Assembly (NCBI RefSeq): GCF_036850765.1
Contig: NC_089498.1
Coordinates: 55,417,795 to 55,481,794, forward strand
Length of the DNA: 64,000 nt
Direction of reading: 5' to 3'
From: Saccopteryx bilineata
Lineage: Eukaryota; Chordata; Mammalia; Chiroptera; Emballonuridae
Below the pieces are notes generated by a model. That model did not search any database. It saw only the letters and a program-made list of their open reading frames with translations, and was not told where the DNA came from. Each line of letters opens with the position of its first letter. Position 1 is the first letter of the stretch. The translations under genes were made by a program, and so were the position numbers. This document shows, piece after piece, positions 9,597 through 21,290 of this stretch.

Positions 9597-9815
9597 ACAT
9601 AGGAGAAGTGCCCATTTGCTTCTCCACCCCTCCGCCGTGCCTTCCTCTCTGTCTCTCTCTTCCCCTCCCGCAGCCAAGGCTCCATTGGAGCAAAGATGGC
9701 CCGGGCGCTGGGGATGGCTCTGTGGCCTCTGCCCCAGGCGCTAGAGTGGCTCTGGTCGCAACATGGCGACACCCAGGAGGGTCGCAACATGGCGACGCCC
9801 AGGATGGGCAGAGCA

Positions 9816-9851
9816 TCGCCCCCTGGTGGGCAGAGCGTCGCCCCCTGGTGG
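9816..9851 (-). promoter_or_regulatory. Two tandem CTCF-core-like motifs in a SINE
   Basis: The minus strand reads CCACCAGGGGGCGA at 9816-9829 and again at 9838-9851, centre spacing 22 bp. This matches the CTCF core CCASYAGRKGGCRS. Binding is not shown; the motif match is direct. Confidence 0.6.
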
Positions 9852-9962
9852 GCGTGCCGGGTGGATCCCGGTCGGGCACATGCGGGAGTCTGTCTGACTG
9901 TCTCTCCCTGTTTCCAGCTTCAGAAAAATGCAAAAAAAAAAAAAAAAAAAAATGCCGGCATA

Positions 9963-10320
9963 GTGCCATTTATGACAACATGGATGTATCTGAGAACATT
10001 ATACTGAGTGAAAAAAGGAAATGAGGAATAGCTATGAAACTATATAATTTCACACAAAGGTGGGATATAAAAATAAGACTCATGGATATAGATAAAAATG
10101 AATTGGTTCCCGGGGGGGGGGAGGGGAATGAGGGCATGAAAGTGGGGGAAGAGAGTAAAGAGGGACAAATATACAGTGATAGAAAATAATTTGACTTTGG
10201 GTGATGTGTGTACAACATAATCAACAGTTCAAATGCTATAGAAATGTTTACCTGAAATCTATTACTCTTGATCAATGCTACCCTGTTAAATTAAATTTTC
10301 TGAATAAAATAAAAAAAAAT
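9963..10320 (+). mobile_element. Host L1 3' end and 3'UTR
   Basis: Resumes ORF2 end sequence (CCATTTATGACAACATGGAT), then the 3'UTR: CCCGGGGGGGGG purine run at 10109-10122, AAAATAATTTGACTTTGGGT and CTGAATAAAATAAAA at the tail. This closes the L1 that begins at about 4452. Confidence 0.85.
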
Positions 10321-10395
10321 TCAGAAAAATACCAATGTATTGAATAATTGACTTAAATAGCTTTTAAAAATCATACTCTTCAAATATAATCCATG

Positions 10396-10738
10396 TTTTG
10401 TTCTGTTTTGTTTTTCTTTTTACAGAGACAGAGAGTCATAGAGAGGGATAGGTAGGGACAGACAGACAGTAACAGAGAGAGATGAGAAGCATCAATCATC
10501 CGTTTTTCATTGCAACACCTAAGTTGTTCATTGATTGCTTTCTCATATGTGCCTTCACTGTAGGCCTTCAGCAGACCGAGTAACCCCTTGCTCAAGCCAG
10601 CAACCTTGGGTTCAGGCTGGTGAACTTTTGCTCAAACCAGATGAGCCTGTGCTCAAGCTGACGACCTCAGGGTCTTGAACCTGGGTCTTCCTCATCCCAG
10701 TCCGACGCTCTATCCACTGAGCCACCACCTGGTCAGGC
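10396..10738 (-). mobile_element. Rhin-type SINE
   Basis: On the minus strand: GCCTGACCAGGTGGTGGCTC, A-box-like TGGCTCAGTGGATAGAG, B-box-like GGTTCAAGACCC, repeated GCTTGAGC units, then GAAAGCAATCAATGAACAAC and a TCTCTCTGT-rich 3' end. Flanked by ATATAATCCATGT at both ends (10384-10396 and 10741-10753), an exact duplication. Confidence 0.95.
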
Positions 10739-11392
10739 ACATATAATCCATGTAAATTATCTTGAGTTTATACTTTTGTGATTAAAACATAAAGAAACCC
10801 CTCTTATTATTTCTTATATAAACTGGCTCCACTTAAACAATTGTTAATGGAGTGAAACTCTATTTATTAGTCAAGTGTCATCTGTACATTTCAGACAATG
10901 GACAGATTTGAAAACATTCAAATTAAGGAATTATAACGTCACTGTGCTCAGTTTCTTTTAATTACAATGACTAAAATATAAAATACTATTCAAAAAAATA
11001 TTACATGACCTTCTGTTTAATATTTAGAAGGCAAATCACAGTACCTGATATAATTTCATCCTAAATTTCTAAAATATTGTTTTACATAAAGACTCTTCAC
11101 AACCTTAGTCCCTTATCCATTCATGTTTACAGTTTTAAATATGTAATTTATTCATATGATTTATGATTTATTATAATAAAGCCACAGCTGTAAGAAATCT
11201 CACTGTTTATTGAAAGAGACTTGAAAATGTCTGGTTTATGTTCTCAATGTGATAGTATAGTCAAATTTACAAAAAGCTATTTGATTTACAGCCTACATAT
11301 TTTCAAATCTAGCACCAACTGAAAATAGCTACTGACAGATTAAGTTTATAATTATCTAACATCCATAAACCATATTAAAAATATAAGCTCTA
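10739..11392. other. Unassigned AT-rich non-coding DNA
   Basis: Nothing recognisable apart from the target duplications of the flanking SINEs. Confidence 0.5.
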
Positions 11393-11825
11393 GCCTGACC
11401 ATGTGGTGGCACAGTGGATAGAGTGTTGGAATGGGACATTGAGGATCCAGGTTCAAAGCTCCGAGGTTGTCTGATTGAGCACAGGCTCATCTGGGTTAAG
11501 CATGGGCTCACCAGCTTGAACATGGGCTCTTCAGATTAAATGTGGGGTTGCCAGATTGAATGTGGGATTATAGAGATGACCCCATGGTCACTGGCTTGAG
11601 CCCAAAAGTTGCTGGTTTAAAGCCTAAGATTGCTGGCTTGAGCCCAAGGTCACTGGCTTAAGCAAGGGGTCACTGGTTCAGCTGTAGTCCCATGGTCAAG
11701 ACACATATGAGAAAGTAATAAATGAACAACTAAGGTGTCACAACTATGAGTTGATGCTTTTCATCTCTTTTCCTTCCTGTTTGTCTGTCTCTCTGTCTCT
11801 CTTTCTCTCTTTCTCTCTCTTGCTT
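11393..11825 (+). mobile_element. Rhin-type SINE, expanded body (about 430 bp)
   Basis: CCTGACCATGTGGTGGCACA head, long run of GCTTGAGC/GGTCACTGG units, then GAGAAAGTAATAAATGAACA and a TCTCTGTCTCTCTTTCTC tail. It is about 100 bp longer than the 10.4-kb copy, because the body carries more of the roughly 20-bp units. Target duplication AAAAATATAAGCTCT (11377-11391) / AAAAATATAAGCTTT (11827-11841). Confidence 0.95.
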
Positions 11826-11841
11826 AAAAAATATAAGCTTT

Positions 11842-12878
11842 AATGATATTGACTCTTGGTTATGATGCATGTGATTTTTAACCAATTTAGTTACTGGTTA
11901 AAAACCTTTGCCTGATGAATTATATTCCTGAGATGAACATATGATTGAAAATTTTAATAACATAATTTTTTGCACTGTTAAATGTAAAGCATCTCAAGAA
12001 ACAAATACTTATTACTATTTAATAAAAATATGTGCAGATACAAACCAGTTTGCATGAAATAAATGCATTTTTAATTCAAACAGACTTCAGAGGAGATGTA
12101 TTGAAGAGAACATATATTTTGATTAATTGATAAATCATTCATATCCCTTCTATTATCAGCTCTTTTCTCAAAAGCAGTGATTGTTAATAGTATCTTATGA
12201 ATTATGTTAATAATTTTAAAGGAATTTTATAACTATGTATGTTGCCAGATGGTACTAGACTTATGGGTTATATAAATGTCTAATCACTATGCTGTACACC
12301 TTCAACTAATATAAAATTGTGTGCCAACTGTAACTAAAATTTTATTTCAAAAATTGAAAATAAATGATATGGGAACCAAAGTATGTTGAGAAGCATTTAT
12401 TTGTTCAGTAAGAGATAAACAATGTGAGAGGTAAAACAAGTAGGATGTTGAATATTTACCTCAAAGAGCTTATAATCAAGCAATTATTGGGGCAAAATAA
12501 TTTACAAAGTGTTTACCATCTAAACATACAACCCCATCACTTGTATATGGTATTGGTGCCTATTGGTATTTACATGTACACAGACATTCCGTAAGGATAG
12601 AGTCAGAACCTACATTAACTGATCAACCCAGGATTATTTTTCACTTTTATTAATCTTGGTGTAACTCATTCTATTGCTTTTGTTTTGGGGGAATTAAAAT
12701 AAAACTCTTAAGACGTTAAAAAAAACAGTTATGTCTTCAGGAAAATTATTCTTAACTCTCTGTTTCTCAGATTTCTCTTTTCTAAACTGTGTATGTTAAT
12801 AGCAAGCACCTATATCATAGAAATCTGAACTATAGATAAAATAATGTAAGTATAAAACCTTTTAAAATGTTTTCCATT
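11842..12878. other. Unassigned AT-rich non-coding DNA
   Basis: No coding potential or confident repeat. 12225-12360 resembles L1-like or simple AT sequence but could not be placed. Confidence 0.45.
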
Positions 12879-12879
12879 G

Positions 12880-13078
12880 ATTCAAGAGCGAGAAAGAGGA
12901 AGGGAGAGAGAGAGAGAGAGAAGAGAAGGAAGAGACAGGGAAGAGCATTGACTCAATATTTCACTTAGCTGCACCGTGTCGTGGTGCACTCATTGGTTGC
13001 TTCTCGTATGTGCTTTGACTGAGGATCAAACCTGTGACCTCGGTGCTCTAGGACGACAATTTATCCTCCAAGCCTATC
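12880..13078 (-). mobile_element. Old tRNA-derived SINE
   Basis: On the minus strand a weak tRNA-like head (GAGGTCACAGGTTTGATCCT carries a B-box) is followed by AAAGCACATACGAGAAGCAACC, CGACACGGTGCAGC and a CT-rich tail seen on the plus strand as GAGAGAGAGAG. More diverged than the Rhin and Ves copies; no clear target duplication. Confidence 0.7.
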
Positions 13079-13368
13079 ACATATTCAGTGCTCAAGATGT
13101 ATTTATATTATTTTACTCTAAATCAATATTATTTTTATTTTAAAACTACATTCTAGCATCAAAATTACAGGTGATGATGAAAAAACAGATTATAATATCA
13201 TGTTAATACTTGACAATTGTAATAACTGGATCTTTAAGAATTTGTATTGAAATGTACATACTTTAAACAAATTTATGTACATTAAAGTGCAAAATAAAGA
13301 GCAGACAATATGTGCGTGCATTTTGTTTGTATTCAGTTATAATGGGCACACTCATCAGAAATAGTATT
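13079..13368. other. Unassigned AT-rich DNA
   Basis: No feature recognised. Confidence 0.4.
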
Positions 13369-13380
13369 AACTCATTTTTC

Positions 13381-13688
13381 TTTTTTTTGTGTGACAGAGA
13401 CAGTGAAAGGGATAGGGACAGACAGACAGGAAGGAGAGAAATGAGAAGCATCAAGTCTTTGTTGCAGCACCTTAGTTATTCACTGACTGCTTTCTCATAA
13501 GTGCTTTGACCAGGGGGCTACAGCAGAGTGAGTGACCTTGGGCTCAAGCCAGTGATGTTGGGCTTCAATCCAGAGACCTTTGAGCTCAAGCTTGATGAGT
13601 CCACACTCAAGCCAGCAACCTTAGAGTTTTGGACTTAGGTCCTCTACATCCCAGTCCAATGCTCTCCACTGCGCTACTGCCTGGGCAC
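13381..13688 (-). mobile_element. Rhin-type SINE, head eroded
   Basis: The GACAGAGACAG (3' end, plus strand), CATCAAGTCTTTGTTGCAGC, GCTCAAGCCAG and CCCAGTCCAATGCTCTCCAC (A box) order identifies a minus-strand Rhin SINE. The CTGACCAGG head is reduced to GCCTGGGCAC. Likely duplication TAACTCATTTTTC (13368-13380) / TAACTCCTCATTTTTC (13693-13708). Confidence 0.85.
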
Positions 13689-13709
13689 ATAATAACTCCT
13701 CATTTTTCA

Positions 13710-15815
13710 ATATATATTATATGTATGTTTACATCAAAAGCTGTTCAACAAAAAGTCCTGGTAGATATTACTATACCTCATCTAACATAAAAGAACTGAA
13801 CCTCACCAAGTTAAACTGCTTTTTCAATGATGCATACCAAAAATGCTGTAAAGATTGGGTTCAAACAAAAACTATTTGGTTCTTAAAAATGTGTTATTCA
13901 ATAAAATATGAAGACAGAAAACTGTAGTACAAGTATTTAGTGAAATAAACTAGAACAGAGAAGTGTTATGGAAGAGGCATGATTTATATAAGTTGATACT
14001 GGAAAAAATTAAATGTCAGTTTTCTTTTCAAAATAAGACTTAATTTAATTAAGTATATTAATGTTTAACTTATAAAATTATTTATGAATAAATATATACT
14101 TTATTATATAACCAACATAACTAATATGTTTAAATAAAACTATTAGTGAATATTAATAAATTGATTATAAATTTATAATTGTATAGTTTCAATAACTCTT
14201 TGAAAAAAGTTTTCAGATCAATATTATAACTATCATGATATTTTAATATAAACATTTTTCAAATAGGCTCCAGATCTCATTAAAAATCAAAACAAAGAAA
14301 CAATGAAAACATTAGAGATTCAGCTAAAGTTTTGCTTCTTCAGTGATCACCCCTTTCCTGAAGTCAAATGTATGAAATAAATTCATGTCTGTTTAGAAGC
14401 CCTAAATCCTGATTCAGTATTTTTAGACCCATTTTACATATTATCTTACTTACCATACATCTCATTACCATCAACCAACAACAATTGAATAGAACGTGCA
14501 TTGTGAAGATCCTCGAACTGCTGTGTACATGGCTCCTGGAATAAACCGGCACGTCTTTCCCTGTCTCATAGGTTTAAAATGGGTAAATTAATCAAATTTT
14601 GCAAAGACGGCCCTTTATTAGAATGGAAAAAGGTTAAATTATATGTTTTCAAATAAGTAATTAGAGTAGTATATACTATATGTATGTATATAAGTATACA
14701 TGTATAATAAATTTAAATGACATGTAAACAAAAACTTTCAGTCTTTAATGAGGTAAAATACAGAATTTAAAACATACTTAGGTAACACGGGGTTGACTTC
14801 ATGTTGATCCTGTACAAATTAAATGTTTCTGTATATAATTTAAAGGTATAATATCTAAGAAAAGAAATAATTCTCTAGGCTCTCACCAAAAATATTTTAT
14901 ATCTGAAAGAAAAGTTCCACTGAGATTAGATAAAAACACATAGGCTGAATCGAATTTAAATACAGCATTGACTTCCAGCATGTTTTCTGACTTTTAAAGG
15001 GCACGTTTTAAAAACGAACAAAAAGCTTTCTGTGATTTATGATGATTTTAAAGGTCTTTGATACTTTTGGTTTTTCTCCAGGGTAAAACAAGAATATAGT
15101 GTGGTTTCCTCATGGACTCAGCAGCTTCGTAGCAGGGGCCCTTTGAGGAATAACTCAGAGGGGTCAGCAGAAATTAAAGAGGAGTGACAAATAGACTTGT
15201 ACTTCCCTCTGAGAGAATTGAAGTAAGAAGGTGGTTTTGCATGTTTTATGCCTGAAGGCATATAAATATGGTCTTTATACAGTTTTTCAGAAGCAATATT
15301 TAATTTACTTTTTGAGTTCAGAGATATGGGTATTGAGTTATTGAATTAATAGTTTAAAGAGTATGCTCTTCTTTTCTTTATTAATACAATAATTTGGGTG
15401 CTTCACACATATTAGGGTATAGAAATAGCATAAAGTTCTTCAATCACTGTTTAGCAAACACACATTTAAAAAATCTTTCTTTCTCTTATCTTCCAAATTT
15501 GGATTCTTGATAAAAAAAACTTCCAAGTTCATTCATTAAATTAATACCAGGATAGTTATAGAGATGGTAATTTCCACTTGAAGAGCCATCATATCTAGGA
15601 TTTTAGTAACATAAAACAGAAATGAATTAGGGTACATCTCCATTTGTAAAAATTAACATGATTATCAGAATCATGTAAAATCTAAATTAATTAAGTGGTG
15701 GTCTTTTATCACATATCTGTACTAAAGCCAATGTTTTAAAAATAATGTACCATTTTTACTATTGTTTCCTCAAAGGTGTGAAGTAATAGAAATATTCCCA
15801 GTTAAGGTTTCTAAA
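13710..15815. other. Unassigned AT-rich non-coding DNA
   Basis: About 2.1 kb, very AT-rich at 14040-14260. No exon-like frame: the ORF at 13721-13927 is short and unremarkable. 15090-15250 is less AT-rich but matches nothing I know. Confidence 0.5.
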
Positions 15816-15818
15816 TTA

Positions 15819-16145
15819 GCCTGACCAGGCAGTGGTGCAGTGGATAGAGCATTTGACTGGGACACTCAGGACCCAGGTTCAAAACCCCAAGGTCACCAGC
15901 TTGAGCACAGGTGCATCTGGTTTGAGCAAGGCTTACCAGCTTGAGGCCAAGGTCGCTGGCTTGATGAGCAAGGGGTCACTTGGTCTGCTGTGGCCCTCCT
16001 CGTCAAGGCATATATGAGAAAGCAATCAATGAACAACTAAGGTGCCGCAATGAAGAATTGATGCTTCTCATCTCTCTGTCTTCTGGTCTGTCTGTCCCTA
16101 TCTGTCCCTCTCTCTGTCCCTCTCTGTCTCAGCCACAAAAAATAA
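15819..16145 (+). mobile_element. Rhin-type SINE
   Basis: GCCTGACCAGGCAGTGGTGC head, GTGGATAGAGC A box, GGTTCAAAACCCC B box, GAAAGCAATCAATGAACAAC and a TCTGTCCCTATCTGTCCCTC tail. Possible duplication GTTTCTAAATTAG / GTTTTGAAATTAG at 15808 and 16150. Confidence 0.95.
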
Positions 16146-16187
16146 AAAGTTTTGAAATTAGATATAATTCATTAATAATGCAAATTT

Positions 16188-16217
16188 AAAAATATCATTA
16201 TAAAAATATCATTATCA
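16188..16217 (+). repeat. Direct duplication AAAAATATCATTAT x2
   Basis: A 14-bp tandem duplication just after a SINE tail; likely slippage. Confidence 0.7.
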
Positions 16218-16223
16218 CATAAA

Positions 16224-16285
16224 TGTTAAGTGCTATGAGGGCAGGTGTCTTTCTGTTTTGTTCATGACTGTACTAGTAGATATAA
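16224..16285 (+). repeat. Possible L2 3' end fragment
   Basis: TGCTATGAGGGCAGGTGTCT followed by TTTGTTCATGACTGTACTAG resembles the L2 phrase 'GAGGGCAGGGACCGTGTCTGTCTTGTTCACTG'. Short and decayed. Confidence 0.4.
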
Positions 16286-17865
16286 TATGGGGTAAGAATC
16301 TGTTGTTTAAGTGATTATACTAAGATTTCCAACTTACTGCTTTACAGTCAAAATGTAAAGCCAAGTCCTCAAAGGCAACCCTGTCCAAAGTAGCGATATT
16401 TTCTTCTACCTACTGAAAATATAGCAACACAAATAGCTCTTGTAGTCTTGGCAGTTAGTTCCATGAGAGGACAATGGAAGTGAAAGTGAATGAGTAGGAT
16501 ATATTGTCACCATAGTTATGAACAGTCAATTTAAGCATTTAATCAAAATATGCACTTGGGAGCTCTGTTGTAGTCGTAGTGAATGTAGTTCATGGCTAAT
16601 TGATTTTATATGTAATCTAGTGTAATGAGATGCAAGGAGACCCATAGAAAACCAGCTGCAAATAATGCTGGCAGGGGACTTCCTCTCTGATACATTTGAC
16701 TTCCTAAATTGGAGTTTAAGGCCATAGAGGGAGTGTTTTTTTTTCTGTTTAGATCCAGTATTATCTTCCTGTCAAATAATCATCCAGGGAAGACTGAAGC
16801 TAACGGTTACCCTCTTGAACTTATTCTGGCTGATATTCTGAAACTAAGCTATAGCATTTAAAAAGCACTTAAGCTTCATTTAATGAAAAACTTTGGAACA
16901 AAATAAATAAATGTGTTTCAAAATATTAGTACTTTCAAATAGAAGCAAGACCCTTCAGAATTTCTACCATATACATTTAATTGTTATTCTAAAGTAAAGG
17001 AATTTTAGAATAAATTTCTACTGAATCTTTTAATGTAATAAATAATATATATATACTTAGATTTTAGTGTAAGTATCTTGAAATCTAATTTAGTTAAATT
17101 TAGAGAATTTTCTTTATGCAATATGAAAGGGATAAAGAATCTTTCACACCAAAGCTTTAGAGTTGGATGACAAAGAGATATCTTGAAGAAAATATCGCTA
17201 TTCAAGAGGTTTTTACCTCCATTTTATATAACTCACCAGCTATACCCCTTTGAAAAAGTACCTTCAGATAAAGGGAAAGAGTAATGCACAAAGTATGAAT
17301 TTTTATATGTTATTAAACTTTATGATACCATAGAAATTCTCAATCTGAAAAAGAAATGGTTTTAAAATAAAATGTAACATATAAGAAGAATCTTAAAATT
17401 TTCAAATTATTTTTTTCTAGCCATAATTTCTTTAGTAATCAATCTGTCAATATAGCTGATTGCCAGTTTTTCATTTTGAGGATTCTAAAAATAAACACAA
17501 AACAAGTAAATTATCAATATTGTTTTAAGCCTAATGAAGTTATAAATTAATAATATATAAGTAGAGGCCCATATTTAAGATTATTTTATGTTCCAGACTT
17601 ATTTTTTATCAGGAAATAAATTAATTTTTTTCATAACTAAAAATAAATAGAATGGATTAATCTGGTTATACATCATTTAAATCAAAAATGATATAGCATT
17701 ATGAGATTTACTAGTTTATGTGACTTAAAGGGTTTGATGACACACACTCAAATCAATTTTATTACTATGATCACAGCTTACATTAGTAAGCTAAGAGTAG
17801 TCCTAAGAGTTCGTTTTTGTGAATGGTTGTCTAGTTTCATTGTCTAATTGGTAGTCTAGTTTTAT
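16286..17865. other. Unassigned AT-rich non-coding DNA
   Basis: No gene or confident repeat seen. 17500-17800 is particularly AT-rich. Confidence 0.5.
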
Positions 17866-18352
17866 TATTTTTCTCTTTGCATGTACCTGTCTAATTTTCA
17901 CAACATCATTTATTAAAAGAACTTTTACTCCATTGTATACTCTTATTTTCTTTGTCAAATATTAACTGACCACAAAGGCATGGGTTTATTTCTGGGTTCT
18001 CTGTTCTGTTCTATTAATCTGCATGCTTTTTTTTTTTTATGCCAGTACCAGGCTATTTGGATTACAATGGCTTTGTAGTATAGCTTGATATCAGGAAGTG
18101 TGGTGTTTCCTACTTTTTTCCTCATTTTCAAAATTGTTGAGTGTATTAGGATTCTTTCTTGGTTCCATCTAAATTTTTAGAATATTAGTTCTAGATCTGT
18201 GAAGTATGCCATTAGTATTTTAATAGAAATTGTATTGAACTTATAGATTGCTTTGGAGAGTATGGACATTTTAATGATGTTAATTCTCCTTATTTTGAAC
18301 ACACTACATGCTTCCATTTGTCTGTTTCTTCACCAATTTCTTTTTCAATGTC

Positions 18353-18595
18353 TTATAATTTTCTGAATAAAAGTCTTTTATCTTCTTGGTCAAATTTATT
18401 CTTAGGTACTTTATTTTTGTTGTTGCAATAGAGAATGGGGTTGTTTCCTAATGTCTTTTTCTGATAGTTTATTATTGGTTTATAAAAATGACAATTTCTG
18501 CATATTAACTTTATACTTTGCCATCCTTCAGAATTAATGTATCGGCCTAGTGGTTTTTTGGTTGAAAATCTAGGGTTTTCCATGTCCACTATCAT
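18353..18595 (-). pseudogene. L1 ORF2 fragment after the RT active site
   Basis: Eighty codons open on the minus strand. The starting MIVDMENP lies directly after the FADD aspartates. The KLICRNCHFYKP and NNPILYCNNKNKVPKNKF segments correspond to the post-catalytic thumb and connection region. The start is internal to the ancestral protein. It is not expected to be functional. Confidence 0.7.
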
Positions 18596-18688
18596 GTCAT
18601 CTGCAAATAATTAGTTTTCTTTTTTCTTTTTCAATTTGGATGCCTTTTACTTCTTCTTGTCTGATTGTTGTGAATAAGACTGCCAGTA

Positions 18689-18949
18689 TTATGTTAAATA
18701 TGAGTGGTGAAAGGAACATACCTGTCTTGTTTCTGCTCTTAAGGAGATTGCTTTTAATTTTTGTCCACTGAGTATGATATTAGCTGGCAGTTTATCATAT
18801 ATGTCCATTATTATGTTGAGGTATATTCCCTGTATTCCCACTTTGCTGAGAGTTTTAAATGGGAGCAGGATTTTACTGAAAGCTTTTTCTGCATCTATTG
18901 ATATGATCATGTGATTTTTATCCTTCATTTTATTTAAATAATAAATCAC
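18689..18949 (-). pseudogene. L1 ORF2 fragment before the RT active site
   Basis: Open 86 codons; [13 protein letters not shown] is the palm motif A region with its conserved aspartate, followed by [17 protein letters not shown] frameshift separates it from the FADD segment downstream. A dead fragment of the same minus-strand L1. Confidence 0.75.
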
Positions 18950-19245
18950 ATTTATTCATTTTTAAATATTGTATCAATCTTGCCTCCCTGGAATAAATCC
19001 AACTTGCTCATGTGGTATGTTCTTTCTAATAAATTGCTAGATCTGATTGCTAATACTTTTGTTGAGAATTTTTCATCAAGGATATTGGTCTGTAGTTTCC
19101 TTTCTTTGTAGTACTTTTCCCTGGTTTTGGAATTAGGAAAATGCTTGCCTCATAAAATAAGCTTGGAAGTCTTCCTTCCTCTTCAGTTTTTGTATAGCTT
19201 GAGAAGGATAGTTAATTCTTTTAATGTGTGGTAAAATTAGGAAAG

Positions 19246-20022
19246 TCTGGAGAAAAGCTTTGGCCACAGTGCCAGAAAACTAAGTCACATGCACATCCTC
19301 TGTTTTCTGACTAAGTCTGCTTACTTTTCACAGGGCCCAATCTTACACAGGGTGCAGCAAAAGAGTTTCCTAACGGTGGGTAGTTGCTTTCCACCAGGCT
19401 GCCATCATTCATAGAGGGGTCTGCTCCATTCAACAAAGATGGTGACTGCAGCATTGGAGAATGATTCAGCACAGGGTTTCCAGTTGCAGTCCCCTACTGC
19501 GTCTATCCACAAGCCACCAATTTTATACTCTCCTTACATGCTTCTAGTGTTCTCAGTCCTCCCTCTTCCAGAGCTTAAGGTAAGTGGCTGTGAATGAGAT
19601 TTTCTGCATTGGCCCTTAAAGAGGGTGCCTGCATCTCTCAGATCTCCCATTTCTTTCTTGCAGACAGAACTCTCATTTCTTTCACTATCAAATGCTTTGT
19701 GGGCATCACTTTAGGCTCTGATGCTCTAGGTTGGGGCTCCCTACCTGGGGCTTAGGACCCAAAACTCTCAGGGAAAAACACTCTGAAGCTGAGAATCCCT
19801 CTGGTCCTTCATCCACCATTAGACACAAAAAGGTAGCCCTTTTCTATGTCTCCACTCTACCTACCAGTCTTGATATAGCTTCTGTGACTCCTTAGTTATA
19901 AACCTCTTTACTTAGTCCTAAGTTGGTTTTTCAGGATGATTGTTCTTAATTTTAGTTAGAACCCCAGTTTGGTCCTGGGAGGTGGCAGTTAGACCATGTG
20001 CCTACTCCATTGACATCTTGGA
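19246..20022 (-). mobile_element. Probable L1 5'UTR (HAL1/L1M-like), minus strand
   Basis: The minus strand begins CCAAGATGTCAATGGAGTAG at 20022, close to the CCAAGATGGCGGAGTAGG start of older mammalian L1 elements. It then has AACCAACTTAGGACTAAGTA and ACTAAGGAGTCACAGAAGC, which I associate with older L1/HAL1 leaders. It lies directly upstream (in L1 sense) of the RT remnant, so one L1 with ORF1 and the endonuclease deleted is possible. Assignment from memory. Confidence 0.5.
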
Positions 20023-20049
20023 ATAGATTGTCACTGATTCTTTAAACGC

Positions 20050-20676
20050 TGTCCACAATGAATACTCTTTAAACAACTTTTTTGGAGTTTTAATTGGCAT
20101 ACAAAAGTATTTCACGTATGTAAAGTGTATAGCTTGACAAGTTTAACATATGTAAACACCATGAGACTATCATCACCTTCAGAAGTTTCCTCATGCCTCT
20201 TGGTAACCACTCCCTTTTTAACCTCCTTAGTGCTCTCTCCATTCCTAATTACTAATTTTTTTTTTCTGTTATGGAGGGTTAAGTTTTGGTTTCTAAAATT
20301 ATATATCAATGAGAACATAGAGCATGTACTATGATTTTTGCATATATGATGCTGAAGCAAACATAGTACTATTATTTTTGTCTGGCTTTATTTTATTTGC
20401 CTAATTATTTCAAGAATTATGGATATTGTTGGATATATCAATATTTTAGTCCCCTTTATTGTTGAATAGTCATTGTATCAATTCACAGTTTGTTCTTATG
20501 TTTATCTGCTGGAGGACATTCAGATTGTTTCTAGTTTGGTGCTATTAAAAATAAAACATATGAACATTCAAATTAATTTTTATATAAACATATAATTTCT
20601 TTCAGGTAAATATTTAAGAATGGAATGGCAAAGTCATATTTTGGGTGTATATATCATCATTAAAACATGCCAAAGA
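20050..20676 (-). mobile_element. Old L1 (L1M-like) 3' region, part 1
   Basis: The plus strand reads the antisense of older L1 3' ends: GGAGTTTTAATTGGCATACA, CATCACCTTCAGAAGTTTCC, CTTGGTAACCACTCCC, TGTTGAATAGTCATTGTATC and AAGAATGGAATGGCAAAGTC. It is split by the SINE at 20677. Confidence 0.75.
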
Positions 20677-20925
20677 GGCCTGACCTGTGGTGGCGCAGTG
20701 GATAAAGCATCGACCTGGACATGCTGAGGTCACTGGTTCAAAACCCTGGGCTTGCCTGGTCAAGGCACATATGGGAGTTGATGCTTCCAGCTCCTCCCCA
20801 CTTCTCTCTCTCTGTCTCTCCTCTCTCTCTCTCCCTCTGTCTCTCCCTCTCCTCTCTAAAATGAATAAAAAAATAAATAAATAAAAGATTTAAAAAGAAA
20901 AAAAATTTTTCAAAAAAAAAAAAAA
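20677..20925 (+). mobile_element. Short tRNA-derived SINE (CCTGACCTGTGG type), young
   Basis: Head GGCCTGACCTGTGGTGGCGC, A-box TGGCGCAGTGGATAAAG, B-box GGTTCAAAACCC, then GGTCAAGGCACATATGGGAG and a long CTCTCTCC/AAATAAATAAA tail ending in A18. An exact duplication AACATGCCAAAGAG (20663-20676; 20928-20941) shows a clean insertion into the older L1. This head type differs from both the Ves and the longer Rhin families. Confidence 0.95.
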
Positions 20926-20941
20926 AAAACATGCCAAAGAG

Positions 20942-21290
20942 ATTTCTAAGGACATTTTGTTATTTTATTAATTTAGACTTTCTATATGTGAGTAGTTGAA
21001 CTTCATTGTGGTTTTGATTTGCATTTCCTTAATGATGTTGAGCATCTTTTCATATCATTTTTCATCCATACATCTTTTTGTGTAGAGTGTCAGTGTGATC
21101 AGAGATTTTCCTTTTATGTTGTGTTCTTATATTGAGTTTTGAGAATTCTTTGTATAATCTGAATTCTTGCCAGATGTAATTATTAGATGCATAATTTACA
21201 AACAGTTTCTTCCAGATTCTGGCTTGACTTGAATTATTTTTATGTACTGGGAGAATATCATTAGAATGTTATCTATCTTATTATATGTTC
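20942..21290 (-). mobile_element. Old L1 (L1M-like) 3' region, part 2
   Basis: Continues the antisense L1: ATTGTGGTTTTGATTTGCAT, TTAATGATGTTGAGCATCTTTT and TTCTTGCCAGATGTAATTAT are hallmark phrases of older L1 ORF2 C-terminus read backwards. Confidence 0.8.

Larger units (their letters stand above)
9521..9944 (+). mobile_element. Ves-type tRNA-derived SINE, young copy
   Basis: The tRNA-like head (9522-9596) is followed by a roughly 330-bp body with TCTCTCTTCCCCTCCCGCAG, CCATTGGAGCAAAGATGG, two GCCCCCTGGTGG blocks, then a CAGCTTCAGAAAAATGC tail and about 20 A. It is flanked by AAAAATGCTGGCATA (9504-9520) and AAAAATGCCGGCATA (9946-9962), one mismatch, inside the L1 3' region. A box TGGCTCAGTGG and B box GGTTCGATTCC are intact, so RNA polymerase III promotion is possible. 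Confidence 0.95.
17868..19245 (-). mobile_element. L1 ORF2 remnant (RT and thumb), minus strand
   Basis: The plus strand reads the antisense phrases TGACCACAAAGGCATGGGTT, TGCCAGTACCAGGCTATTTGG and TTTCTGCATCTATTGATATG (antisense of SIDAEKAF). On the minus strand the open pieces 18595-18353 and 18949-18689 hold MIVDMENPRF and [12 protein letters not shown]. The catalytic FADD box is intact at about 18591-18602, but stops and frameshifts around it break the protein. Divergence is higher than in the plus-strand copies. Confidence 0.85.
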
